Below, in pieces: positions 26,351 through 37,371 of a stretch of DNA of 64,000 nt. Position numbers and translations under genes: made by a program. The notes under the pieces are model-generated. The model did no database searches. It worked only from the letters and a program-made list of their open reading frames with translations, and was not told where the DNA came from. Origin of the DNA: Myrica gale. Lineage: Eukaryota > Streptophyta > Magnoliopsida > Fagales > Myricaceae. The stretch is taken from NCBI GenBank assembly GCA_963930655.1, contig OZ005617.1, positions 7,628,501 through 7,692,500 on the forward strand, given 5' to 3'. The number at the start of each line of letters is the position of its first letter. The stretch's first letter is position 1.

Positions 26351-27560
26351 TTACTTCGGCCCTCCGAATTTGCTCATCATCTTTGCAATTATAGGAGCCA
26401 CCTTGGGGTTTCCTTGATGCTTAGCGAGATTAGCAGGGTTCTTCATTACTGCAAAATCATCAGCCAAGAACGGGACATGACATCAGACAAGGTAAAACTG
26501 TAAACGACACGCAGGAAGGTAAAAATCATTCTGACGGAAATTTCTATCTAATATCAATGATTGAGACAAGCATTGGCAAAGGTCCCAGCAAATGATAGGA
26601 ACTCAATTCAGCAAATGATATGCAGATTCAATTTAAGATCCATTTTGACATCATCCAAAAATATTACACAATTTGCATAGCCTGAAACGATCAAACTTTA
26701 ACTTGAAGAATGTTTCTCCATTTTTTGACGAATGACCACTACAATTGATACAGATTCTACGAGTTTTATCTTAATAAATATCAACTTGGACCATATCCAT
26801 CTTCCCAAAATTTTAGATGATGCAATTCTGGTTCGCACATTTCATCAAAACTCGGCTTCAAAATACTTTCAAGGGTCAAAATGGATTGTAAACAACATGA
26901 ATTGTACTATAAACCTCCACCATCAAACTTGGATACAGCTACTGCTATTTTACTTCAAATACCAACTAGTCCTCCTGAGAAACTCCGCAAAAACCTTGAA
27001 ATAAAAAAGGCCCACCCATGATAGATTTCCGCAGAGAATTTTGAATCAATACTTCCAACTATTATATCCCCACAACGGCCCTTAGTCTCATTGTACCTCT
27101 AGACTACGATTTAAATCTATTTAGTCCAACTACTTTGTCTTAACACTAGGATCTATTCAATCCAAGATAAAAATAACATGAAAAACGAGGAAAATATCTA
27201 AGTAGGAAAACCTGAAATAATTATAACCAAAATCAGATAACACAAGAACAGAAAAAGTACCACCTTGCAGAGCAGCCATGACTTCTGGATCCCCAAATGC
27301 TGCCATCAGTTCAAGGTCCTATCCAAAGGAGGGGAAAAAAAAAAGAACGAAGAAAAATTATTTGATTTACAGAGTCCGTCAAACTTACATTCAATATTTT
27401 GCCAAAATCAACATTTCCAGGCACCCCTCCTGGAATTCCGCCAGGGAAACCTCCAGGCATACCTCCTGGAAAGCCACCAGGCATGCCCCCAGGTCCCGTA
27501 CTGGAAGATGACTCTTCTTGCTTCTTGGCCTTCTCATCGCGGTGGAAGATGACCCACTTT
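26351..27560 (-). pseudogene. Captured 3' exons of a Hip/FAM10-type (Hsc70-interacting) co-chaperone
   Basis: Three exons with GT..AG introns can be read: about 27560-27389, 27318-27264 and 26448-26351. The first encodes a charged segment (DEKAKKQEESSSS), then the Gly-Met-Pro-rich repeats typical of plant Hip (GGMPGGFPGGMPGGFPGGIP), and ends in NVDFGKILN. The second and third encode the C-terminal STI1/DP domain (ELMAAFGDPEVMAALQ; MKNPANLAKHQGNPKVAP; MMSKFGGPK, stop). The N-terminal dimerisation and TPR domains are absent, and the sequence upstream of the charged segment is unrelated. Compared with the family, one codon is lost at the second junction (ALQ-V-MKNP instead of ALQ-DV-MKNP). It lies wholly inside the CACTA-like element. 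Whether it is transcribed cannot be judged. Confidence 0.85.
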
Positions 27561-27642
27561 TGCTGAACTCGTTGGTTTTTGCAATTTGGGAGGGGGGAGA
27601 TGACTGACGGGAAAGGAGGGATTTGGGTCTGGGCGGGAAAGA

Positions 27643-27684
27643 AAAAAAGGGCGCCGTGAGAACCCTCTCCCGGCGCCCTTTTTT
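27643..27684. repeat. GC-rich perfect hairpin
   Basis: AAAAAAGGGCGCCG at 27643-27656 pairs perfectly with CGGCGCCCTTTTTT at 27671-27684 across a 14-nt loop. It stands just outside the captured Hip exons and may mark the capture boundary or an old small insertion. Confidence 0.7.
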
Positions 27685-27999
27685 AATCGGTAGTTTTTCA
27701 AAAAATTTAATAATAAGTTATATTTTGTAATTACGTATTTTTAATAAATTAAAGGGTTAAATATACTTTAACTCTTATCTTTGAGTCATTTACACTTTGC
27801 ACCCGATGTATTATTTTTGACACATTAGACCCATAAAGTTACACATTTTTTTTCAATTCGGACCCCGTACCCAAATTATCCGTCAATTTAGAGGGGCAAT
27901 GTGTATTTACAACTGATTAATAATAATCTTAATTAAAATAAATAATACTTGGTACTAGTAATAATAATCTTAATTAAAATAAATTAGTAGTAGTAATAT

Positions 28000-28950
28000 A
28001 TAATAATTATAATATAATACTAGTCCTATATCAATATATCATATATTATGTCATGATATGCCATAATATAATATAATATAATATATCATGCTATACCAAT
28101 ATTATACTTGAGTGACATACTATACAATATTATACTTGGTGCCATCATTATTTATGCTAATGTTGATATTACACTGGCGAATCTACATAACACGCTCTCT
28201 GATTAAGAATTTGTTAACTAACTAAATTACTAAGACTCTTAGTATGCACTAAACTTTTTGATTATACATATAATGTTAGAGAATATAATTAAAATCCTAA
28301 GATATTCCTCCCAATTAAAAGAAAAAATAACATATGACCTATATATAGTAATGTATAACATATGACCTGTTTTAGTGTACAATTACTAAACATGTATTAT
28401 ACGATAAAATTCCAATTATACATACTTCGATGTTTATGTGTACAACACCGAAATTAATATATATATATACACACAATAAAACTCTTCCTATAAGCTTCAG
28501 CTTTTGAGATGAGTGATAGATTCATATAGTATCAGAGCTAAGGTCCTAAGTTCGAGACCTGACTCCGCACTCTATTCAATTTTAATTAAATATTGTACTT
28601 GTTAGGCCTCCCAATTAAAAAAAAATAACATATGACCTATAACAGTGTATAACATATGATCTATTGTAGTGTATAATATCTAAACATGTATTATACGATA
28701 AAATTTCAATCATACATACTTAGATGTTTTAGTATATAATACCTAAATTGATATATATACAATAAAATTCTAGTCATACACAGTTAGATATTATTCAATT
28801 CGATGACATACTTGTATTATTTCTTTTATTACTATTTAGTATTTATACGATTGGTCAAGGCTCAATATGTGATGCTGCTTATATGTTATATCATTTTTCC
28901 TTTTGTTTATCGAGTTATTTAGTATTTATATGATTGGTCAAGGCTCAATT
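28000..28950. other. Very AT-rich filler inside the CACTA-like element
   Basis: Long runs of ataatataat-type sequence and two related blocks ('aataacatatgacctatatatag' near 28325 and 'aacatatgacctataacagtg' near 28626) occur. An internal segmental duplication of about 300 bp is likely (28310-28490 versus 28610-28770). No coding sequence is seen. Confidence 0.55.
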
Positions 28951-29605
28951 GTGTCGTCGCTAAATACTTATTTAGGGACGATTTAACAATTTTCGTCATT
29001 AATACTCGTTCGAACGACATTCAACTGGTTCGAACGAGATGAATTAATAGTTAGCGAAGAACTCCTAAATTCGTCGCTAAAAGTAGTTTTAGTGACCAAA
29101 CAAAATCATCGCAGAAGATATTTTTAGCGATGAAATTGATTTTCGTCGCTAAAAAAACATTAGTTTCATTTTTTAGCGACGAAACGATAGTTTTGTCGCT
29201 AATAGTAGTGTTAACGATGAAATAGAATCGTCGCAGAAGATATTTTTAGCGACAACAATGATTTTCGTCGCTAAAAAACACATTATTTTCACTTTTTAGC
29301 GACAAACATATATTTTTGTCGCTAAAACTACTTTTAGTGACGAAATGGATTTCGTCGCTGAAAAATACCTGTTTAGCGACGAAATTGATATTCGTCGCTA
29401 AATGTTATCTTTAGCGACGAACCGATGGTTTCGTCGCTAAAGATGTATTTTCAGCGACGAAATGGATTTCGCCGCTGAAAAGTTCGTCGCTGAAGATCAA
29501 AATTGTTGTAGTGAGAAATCGGTTCGTCGCTAAAGATAACATTTAGCGACGAAATGGATTTTACCGCTGAAAAGTTCGTCGCTGAAGATCAAAATTGTTG
29601 TAGTG
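28950..29605. repeat. Right subterminal repeat zone of the CACTA-like element
   Basis: About 15 copies of 'gtcgctaaaa/gtcgctgaa' words in both orientations plus two GTTCGAAC palindromes (29009 and 29030 area) mirror the left zone. The last 92 bp (29514-29605) repeat the terminus and also contain a 36-bp perfect inverted copy of 29391-29426. Confidence 0.8.
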
Positions 29606-30059
29606 AGAAGCAAACTAATTGTATTGCCATTTAGGGTTGGCATGACAGTTTTTTGCCCCTTGAGTAAAAGCTTGGAGATTCTCTAATCATGATTAGTTGG
29701 TCACCTAAAGTGGCCGGCCTCCTTGGTCTTTGAGCTGGACTTTTCAAGCCCAATTCCAAGTACAATTACACCCATTTCAAGCCTAGTTTTTTTTTCCCAA
29801 GACCCAATAAGCTTTGATTAATTAAACTTTAAAACTCACAAATTTAAAACTTCTAGCCCTCTAACCCCTTTTTTTCTTCTTTTTATTCTATTGACAATTA
29901 AAAGCCTTTATAAATACTATGAAACCAAATTACTCTTCATGAAATTAATAAATGAGGGCACATAAGATTAATAATAATAGAAAATAATCGGTACATGGCT
30001 TATAACAGAAAAATAAAATGAAATTAATCAAACTCACGTACTTTCACATAAAATTAACC

Positions 30060-30390
30060 AGTTTGAGATACCTCACTCAAGCTTCAATCCAAGCTAGAGA
30101 TATGCTTCTCTTAGCTTATTCTTTTGGTGTACGAACCACACCAAAAGGAACTTCACTAAATTTGAGATATGCCCTTTTCAAACCTTTTTTTTAGTGAACA
30201 AATCTCACTAAAGGGATCACAATCTCTTTAATGGAAAATTACAAGATGAAAACTCTCTATAAGAGTAGATTTTATAGTGATATCTCTAGCTCTCTAGCTC
30301 ACACAAATCGTAAGGCTTGAATGTGAAGTTTTTTTGTGTAAGCTTTGATTAATATGAGAAAATTTGATTTGTAGGAGTTTGGAATGATAA
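30060..30390. repeat. Diverged LTR-like fragment resembling the 54819-59223 family
   Basis: The order of words ('aagctt..gagatatgcc', 'tagtgaaca.a.ctcactaaagg', 'aactctct', 'ctcacacaaa', 'atatgagaaa') matches the LTR at 55200-55390, but with much divergence. No coding or second end is seen. Confidence 0.35.
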
Positions 30391-30689
30391 TGAGAAAATC
30401 CGGTACCTATTACCATTGGCTCTGTAACATGATTCTCGAAATTTTGAATTAAAAAATATTTGAAACACTGAACTACTAGTCGACTGAGGTTGTGTTTGCA
30501 CCCAAAAATTTTATAAAATTTTTCACCCTCTGACAATAAAATATTACAATATAATCTCTCTCTCCCATCAAATCATAACTTTTCACTACAAAAAATATAA
30601 AAAATTACTCATCTGTTTACTTTTTCACTAAACTCAATACTAAAAATTTTAACAACCCAAAAATTTTTCAACACAAACCCACCCTAAAA

Positions 30690-31010
30690 CACCTATGCTG
30701 GTAGATCCAGTACCTATTACTGTGGGCTCCGTAACAAGATTCTTGAAATTTATAATTTGAAAATATTTCAAATACTAAACTATTGATCCACCGAAATGCC
30801 TATGCCGATAGATCCAGTACGTATTACTGTTGGCTCGGTAACAAGATTCTTGAAATTTATAATTTAAAAATATTCCAAACACTGAACTATTGATAGACCG
30901 AAACACCTCTGGCGGTAGATCCAGTACCTATTACCGTTGGCTCCGTAACAAGATTCTTGAAATTTAATATTTTAAAAAACTCCTAAAATATATGGTAACG
31001 AAATAGGAAC
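30690..31010 (+). repeat. Three tandem copies of a 107-bp unit
   Basis: The word 'agatccagtac' recurs at 30703, 30810 and 30917, exactly 107 bp apart each time. It is followed in each copy by 'gtaacaagattcttgaaattta'-type sequence. A more diverged unit occurs at about 30399, separated from the array by a 190-bp AT-rich segment (30487-30685) with MITE-like inverted ends. Confidence 0.85.
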
Positions 31011-31753
31011 TTTTAGAAGGAAAAGAGATGCTCAGAAAAATAAGAAAAGATAGAAGAAACTTGTGGTGGTTGAAAATTCTTTAGGACGATCAATTCTAAA
31101 TTTTTGTGTGTTTGATTGTGATGGAGAAATTATTGATTAAAATAAAGTTTTAGTTTTCCATTTTATAGGCAAGCAAGCGATTTCACATACCAAAAAAAAA
31201 GAAAAAAGAAAAGGCAAGAGATTTCATATATTAAAATCGGGTTTAATACAAACACACCCTTTACAAGAAGAATTCATTGGGCCAAGTACGAACTAAAAAC
31301 AAATCAAGGCCTACATAAAAACAATGGACACCAGGTCCAAACAAACTGAATCGGCCCAAAGGCTCAAGTTCTGAACAGCCGCTCAAGACGGCACTACCGT
31401 TTCTCAGAGGAGGGATTGCCGATCACCCCTCGATCTCGCTTCACTTTGAACGCTCGTTGGAAAGTTTCTACAGAGAGAGAGCACCTGAGGATTCTCGGAA
31501 GACGACAGAAAAGAGGCCCTAACACGTGATTGTGTCTCATGCGCGGGCAAAGGGTGGCCGGATTGCTTGAACGGGTAACGGCTCGTTTGGTAAAGGGTGG
31601 CCGATCACCCCTCAATATTGTTTCTTTGTCAAGAAAAATAATGATAATTAAAAATGGTAGATTAGAAGCATTGAGACGAATTTTATTATTTAAAAATAGG
31701 AAGAGGGTGCGATGAATTTAGGTCATTAGTACTTAAATTATATGGTCCTACAT

Positions 31754-31968
31754 GTTTGTTTTAAAAAAATTTCTAGGATTTGCGTCCAACTTTTTAACAT
31801 TACAATCACAACATTACTACTCATACAATAATACTAATACAACTCATTATTATTTTTTTACACACATTCATACAAGTCAACACATTCTACACGCATACTA
31901 ATAAAACTCAAACATCACCTAAATATTCACATCATACTTAACATTCTGAAAATTTTCTCAAAACAAAC
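31754..31968. mobile_element. MITE-like element
   Basis: The left end 'tgtttgttttaaaaaaatttc' and the inverse of the right end 'gaaaattttctcaaaacaaac' pair over about 20 bp. The interior is non-coding and AT-rich. No target duplication was resolved, so the superfamily is open. Confidence 0.4.
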
Positions 31969-32102
31969 CTAATTTTTGTCATGCGGTACTATTTAAATCT
32001 AATATAATACCATGCTCGTACAATAATCTTCTGCTCCATTATTTAATCTCTCTTCCGGGAAAATATTTTAATTTTTTTCTTCAGCGTGCTTAGGGTTTTC
32101 AA

Positions 32103-32110
32103 TATAAATA
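32103..32110 (+). promoter_or_regulatory. TATA-like box of the PIRL pseudogene
   Basis: TATAAATA stands 94 bp upstream of the ATG at 32204, a normal spacing for a plant gene. This suggests the promoter came with the gene. Confidence 0.5.
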
Positions 32111-32203
32111 GTCCAATCCCAACAACTCAATCACACCAATAGAAGCTTCAAAACCCGAGTCAGTTCTTCCGCCAAACCAGTTAGAGTCCAAACTCCTATA
32201 GCC

Positions 32204-34050
32204 ATGGATCCAGAGCCACCATCACCTACCTTTTTAGAAACGGTACAAGAAATAATGAGTACCTACAAATCATTGCCACCGAGGGCATCCATTGAAGAGG
32301 TTGAAGCAGCCAAGTCTGTACTCGAAACTGTGAATTCTGAGGAGTAGATGAAGCTCGAGGAAATCTCAAAGCAAAAGGCCCCCCAAGACGTCCTTGAGGA
32401 GCTCTTCTCTGTGTTGCAGCAGGTGAGGAGGACCATGGTCTTGTTCCAGAGCTATGAACTGAGGAGAGAGGCTCTCCTTGCGATTGAGCTTGGCAACATG
32501 TTTAAAACTTTTGATTGTCTCATTCGCAAAGCTTCACCGTTGGTTTCGGCGGATACCCTGAATAAGCAACATATTGTTGTTTTCGGTCACCCAATTGAGG
32601 AAAGGGGAAGCATCTTCAGTGAGGAGAGTTTGGTGAAGGAAAACGAAGATGGAGAATCAGAGGCTATTGTTTTATCTTCAGGTTACGTTCTATTTATCTG
32701 GAGTATATTAGTGGCTTCTTTCCTAGAGGGAAGTACTTTAAAAGGCAAAACTGCTTTTGTTGGTGAATTTTTCCTGTTTTTCGTTTGCCTAAAATCTGGA
32801 GAATATTTGGTTTTTAGAAATCCATCTTTGTTATTTGTTATATAATTCTAACTAGTTGTTTTTAGAAATGATTATCCGGACAAAAAAGTTTCTTTAATGT
32901 CTTAAGAGTTGTTCTGGTGTGTTTGTAGACGGTGGAGACTATGGGAAATTGAGGATGATGCAGGTAGCAGCTCTGATTGAAAACTCTGCTAGAAGAGGGG
33001 CCGGAGTTGTTGATCTTAAAGGAAAGTTGATGGATCGGATGAAGTCGCTTCCTGTGTCGATTGGAAAATTATCTAATGTCACTGAATTGGACCTATCTGA
33101 GAACCGAATCATGGCTCTTCCACCCACTATTGGTGGCCTCGGGGCCTTAAGAAAGCTTGATATCCACTCGAACCAACTTACAAACCTTCCCGACTCATTT
33201 GGAGAACTCATCACTTACCGATCTTGACCTCCGAGCAAATAGGTTGAGATCACTGCCGGCTTCTTTTGGGAACTTGATAAACCTCGTTAATCTTGATTTG
33301 AGCTTGAATCACTTCGCCCATTTACCAGACACAATTGGGAATCTGACTTGTTTAAAGAGACTGAACGCGGAAACAAATGAGCTATCGGAATTGCCTTACT
33401 CAATTGGATCTTGCGCATCGTTCGTGGAGCTGAGATTAGATTTCAATCAGATCAGGGGTCTTCTTGAGGCAATCGGAAAGCATGAATGCTTGGAAATCCT
33501 CACATTACACTACAACAGAGTTCAGAGGTTTCCGACAACAATGGCAACCTCTCCAATTTGAAGGAACTTGATGTCAGCTTTAATGAACTTGAATACATCC
33601 TTGAGAACCTATGTTCTGCACCAAGTCTCAAAAAGTTGATAGTGGGGAAGAACTTTGCACATCTAAGAGCCTTCCAATATCTATTGGGAATCTTTTAATG
33701 CTTGAAGAGTTGGACATAAGTGACAATCAAATAAGAGTATTGCCAGATTCATTCAGGTTTTTGTCGAATTTGAGTGTCTTCCGCGCTGATGACACTCCTC
33801 TCGAACTGCCACCACAAGAAGTAGCCAAATTGGGAGCTGAGGTATTGTATGATTTTACCACTTTCGAACATTGGATTTTAATTTTCTGTTCTCTGTTTTA
33901 CATTTTGGTTATAGAAGACCAACATATTCAACTTCTTTCTTCACCAGGCTGTTGTTCAGTTCATGAATGATTTGTTGCTATGAAGGATGCCCAAGCTCTT
34001 TCATCAAAGAAGAAAAGTGGGTTTTGATTCTGGGGTAGATCGAGATTTCT
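32204..34050 (+). pseudogene. PIRL-type (Ras-group-related) leucine-rich-repeat protein pseudogene
   Basis: PIRLs are plant intracellular LRR proteins; some are needed for pollen and gametophyte development. Exon 1 begins MDPEPPSPTFLETVQEIM at 32204, meets an in-frame TAG at 32345-32347, then continues (KLEEISKQKAPQDVLEELFS; VRRTMVLFQSYELRREAL) to a donor near 32681. Exon 2 starts near 32929 with the GAGVVDLKG motif, followed by about ten LRRs of the PxxIGxLxxLxxLDLSxNxL type. The LRR reading shifts frame near 33210, 33540 and 33665. A last intron lies at about 33842-33947, with the C-terminal piece AVVQFMND after it. The nonsense codon plus at least three frameshifts make a normal product impossible. 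Resemblance is closest to the PIRL4/PIRL5 group, from memory of the family. Confidence 0.85.
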
Positions 34051-34715
34051 CTCCAATCGGAGTAGTTCCTCCGTAGTGGAAATGTCAAGTTCTTCAATGT
34101 TCCGCGACCTAAAATTTACTATAACCACGTGAAGACGTGAGAAACAACTACGCACACTCATCTTGAAAATTGTGATAACAAGATTGATTGGAGGAATTCT
34201 GTTTTTTTTCTTTGATTGTTTCTTGGGAATCGAAACTTTATATTACAGGCAAATCATTAACATCAAAACACTTGTAAAGCTCTTCCTTTGGCAAACCATC
34301 CAGCTAGACGGTGAGCCAAAGAATTAGCGTCCCTAGGTGTCCATTTGATGCTTCAGTGGACATGCATCATGCATGGTTGGCTAACTGATGACGAATACTC
34401 TGAACCTCCCCTCCTCTATAATCTTGTCCCCCATCTCATCATGGTTCATAATTTGATTGATCAACCTGTGTGCATGTCCTTCAAAAATAACAATATCCAG
34501 ACTCAATTCTTCTGCTAGTCTCAAGCTCCATTTTGTTGCTAAGGCCTCCACTTTGAGGGGGTTTCATCCTCTCCTCTTTTCTGATACTGCAGCTATAGCC
34601 CTTCCTCTATGATCTTGACTGATTGCCGCTGGCACCAATAAATCAATCCGATACTTCTGATCGCATTGGCCAATCTCCTCCTCTCCACACCATCCGACTA
34701 ACTGAGCATCCGAGG

Positions 34716-35455
34716 TGTTGAAAGTGGTGTAGTCCCACATTGCTTAGGTGTTTGTGAATTTGGCTTATAAATAAGCCCATATTGTAATGTTTTGAAATAT
34801 AAGTGAGTTAACACAATTAATCCAATTTGGTATTCCCATAATTGGATGTCTCACTTATCAAGTATAAAAAATTTTATTTCTAACATGGTATCAGAGGAAG
34901 GTTTTCGGCTTTAGTCCGGTTACCTCCTGGCGACTATCCGGCTTAGTACCGGTAATTTTCCGGCTTAGTACCGGCAACTTTTCCGGCTCAGTACCGACTT
35001 TCTCCCGGCTTAGTACCGGCGACCATCCGGCTTAGTACCGGCAATTTCCCGGCTCAGTACGGGCTTTCTCCCGGCTTAGTACCGGCTTTCTCCCGGCTCA
35101 GTACCGGCAACCTCCCATCTCAGTACCGGCATCCTCCCGGCGCAGTACCGACGACTTCTCGGCTTAGTACCGGCAATCTTTGTAATTATTTTTTTCTGTA
35201 ATTTTTCTTGTAATTATTTTTGTAACTCCAAACTCAAGGTTTGTCGGTTTGTCCACCTTGAGTTTGCAGGGGAGTGTTGAAAGTGGTGTAGTCCCACATT
35301 GCTTAGCAATGTGGGGTGTGTGAGTTTGTAGGCTTATAAATAGAAGCCCCCTTGCGATGTTTTAAAATATAAATGAGTTAACACAATTAATCCAATTGGG
35401 TATTCCCAAAATTGGATGTCTCACTTATCAAGTATAAAATTTTTTATTTCTAACA
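34716..35455 (+). mobile_element. TRIM (miniature LTR retrotransposon), 740 bp
   Basis: Direct repeats of 170 bp (34716-34885) and 181 bp (35275-35455) both start TGTTGAAAGTGGTGTAGTCC and end TTTCTAACA. The left LTR is followed at once by the primer-binding site TGGTATCAGAG (initiator Met tRNA), and the right is preceded by a purine-rich tract (tttgcaggggag). Flanks are CGAGG (34711-34715) and CAAGG (35456-35460), a target duplication with one change. The 389-bp interior has no coding capacity and is mostly a minisatellite. The element sits inside the LINE relic. Confidence 0.9.
34905..35174 (+). repeat. ~12-copy minisatellite inside the TRIM
   Basis: About twelve diverged copies of CCGGCTTAGTACCGG separated by 6-9 pyrimidine-rich bases give a period of roughly 22-23 bp. 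C/T variants at one position (ggcttag/ggctcag) alternate. The CCGG pairs can form short stems. Confidence 0.9.
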
Positions 35456-35572
35456 CAAGGAAAAGGTGATTGATTGTGTCCGGTTCAGCAGAGCACAGGG
35501 GCAACTATCATCAAAGTTAGCATTTCCTTGGGACAACACGAGCAATATTACCCCTTGTAGGTAATGTATCTG

Positions 35573-37003
35573 TGAAAATGTTCATGTAAGTTTGCATTAT
35601 TTCTATGGGCAAAACAGTAATTTGATAAATGTAATTTTCATTTTAGAATATAAATAGCAACTTGGTTGGTCTATGAAGAGTGTGGAAGCCAAAAGAATGT
35701 GGTAGAAGCTGCTCGAAGGGTGCTGGTTACATCTGGAAAGATTGGAGTTGGTTGCATAACAGTTGGAAGGTTTTTCTGTTGGTATGATTAGTCTAGGGTT
35801 AGCCCGGGATTTTAACAGACTTCGAATTAAAATTCTAGAAATTCGTCTAGACCTCCAAATAACTTTGTTTTACCTTTACACCCTTACTAAAATAGTATAC
35901 AAACATTTCCCTAAGCCTTTGCTTCATGAGAACGACGATTGAATATTCTTGCTTCCCAAAATCCTCTCTAGATAAATATCCCCTGTTTTTCTCTCATTGT
36001 GCAAAAATCGATCAGTTCACTTCTAATTGAGAGAGTCTGATTTCTTCCCTCTGGTGGAAGGTTATGAGTTTGGAAAATCGCTAATTGAAGAGTTGTTCTT
36101 TCATACACGTTTGCTGGTAAGATCGCATCACCAAGATTGAAGAATCTTGAGGGGTTTCTCAAGATTGACGCTGTTGAAGGTTTTCAATTGAAGATGGATT
36201 GACGAGTTCGTCGACATCCATAAGAGCTTACCGGAGTTCCTGCTCAAGGAATTGCGTGCTGGGCAACGGCTCAAGAATGTTTCTTGGGTGGCTTTATTGA
36301 AGATTGAGGGATCTGGAAAGTAAATGATTTTTTCTTAGGATCATCATCTTGTAAAGTTTGAGAGTTCTTAGTGGATCGATTGGTGTCTCCTTCGCACACC
36401 CAAAGTGTTATAGTCTCTTGGAGAAAGTTATCCTCAAGAGATTTTCACTTCGTAACGAAAATCGTGGTGTCGTCTCTATTCTCATTATTATTGTGATCTT
36501 TAAATGTGCTAATCATTATCTTAGTTGATATTTTGCAGATCTAAGGTGTTGGAAATTTGATTTCATTATTAGCATATAGGTTGCTGATATTTGATCTCAT
36601 TATTAGATCTAAGTTGTTAGTAATGGATTCACTAATAGCATTTAGATTGCTGGAATTTTGGGAAGATATATAGCTGCTGTAAATTCACATTGTCTTGGTT
36701 TATCATTACTAGAAAATCTGCAGTGTTCTTGGATTTATTGTTGCTGTAAAATTGATAGAACATTAATTTTAGAGTTTCTATAAAGTCCATATAACAAGGT
36801 GTTTATACTTGTTTCCAATTCATATTGCATTAAAGAATATGTGCTGTAAAATCTGCTGTGTGTGTTTATTTTACAAATGATTGTTTGTTGATTGACTGAA
36901 TATTGGTTGAGTTATTTTTTGTGAATAGAAAAAAAGTGTTGATTAATTTTTAAATACCTATTCACCCCTTCTAGGTATATTTCAGGTCTAAAGCTTAGTT
37001 TCA
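35573..37003 (+). mobile_element. Solo LTR (Copia-like), 1,431 bp, ATCTG target duplication
   Basis: The unit begins TGAAAATGTTCATG and ends AGCTTAGTTTCA, with identical ATCTG at 35568-35572 and 37004-37008. The 3' part, 'tattcaccccttctaggtat', is typical of the end of many plant Copia LTRs. No PBS, gag or second LTR is seen. The LINE frame outside reads through when the unit and one ATCTG copy are ignored. Confidence 0.85.
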
Positions 37004-37371
37004 ATCTGCCGCTAACTTCCAGAGCATCAAGCGAAGTCAGTGCTGCAATTTCAGTCTCTAGATTTTTCCCCACTCCATATCCTGGCCACCTCTCCCTTGG
37101 AGCCATTTAGTTCTTTTGTCCATCCCATTTACAGATTTAACCCAGAATAATCCTTTATAATCAAGAAGTCATTTAAGAACATCACTCGAAGATGATTGGA
37201 GGAGAGTGCAATGTCAGTATCTCTCTAGCCATTCCTCATCAAAATAACTCCTTATCTCAGCCTCCTTTCATCAATTCCTCTACATCACTATAAGATCGGC
37301 AACCAGATTTGTTTCTCTGGGCAGGATTGCATTATGTTTCTGCCAAGGGCGGAAATTTGACAAGGATGGTA

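Larger units (their letters stand above)
25010..29605. mobile_element. CACTA-like non-autonomous element carrying host gene exons (Pack-CACTA)
   Basis: The left end reads CACTACAACAATTTT at 25010 and the right end reads AAAATTGTTGTAGTG ending at 29605, an inverted pair. AGA flanks both sides (25007-25009 and 29606-29608), fitting the 3-bp target duplication of CACTA elements. Both subterminal zones are packed with 'gtcgctaaaa/gtcgctgaa' words in both orientations plus palindromic GTTCGAAC motifs. No transposase is visible, so it would have needed help in trans. The interior (26351-27560) holds Hip/FAM10 exons with introns, plus a second exon-like block. A nearly identical second right terminus ends at 29513, also followed by AGA, so the true right border may be either one. 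Confidence 0.8.

Noticed and set aside
25010-29605. CRISPR-like array reading of the 'gtcgctaaaa' repeats
   Set aside because: Units are irregularly spaced, occur in both orientations and lie at the two ends of a transposon in a plant genome.
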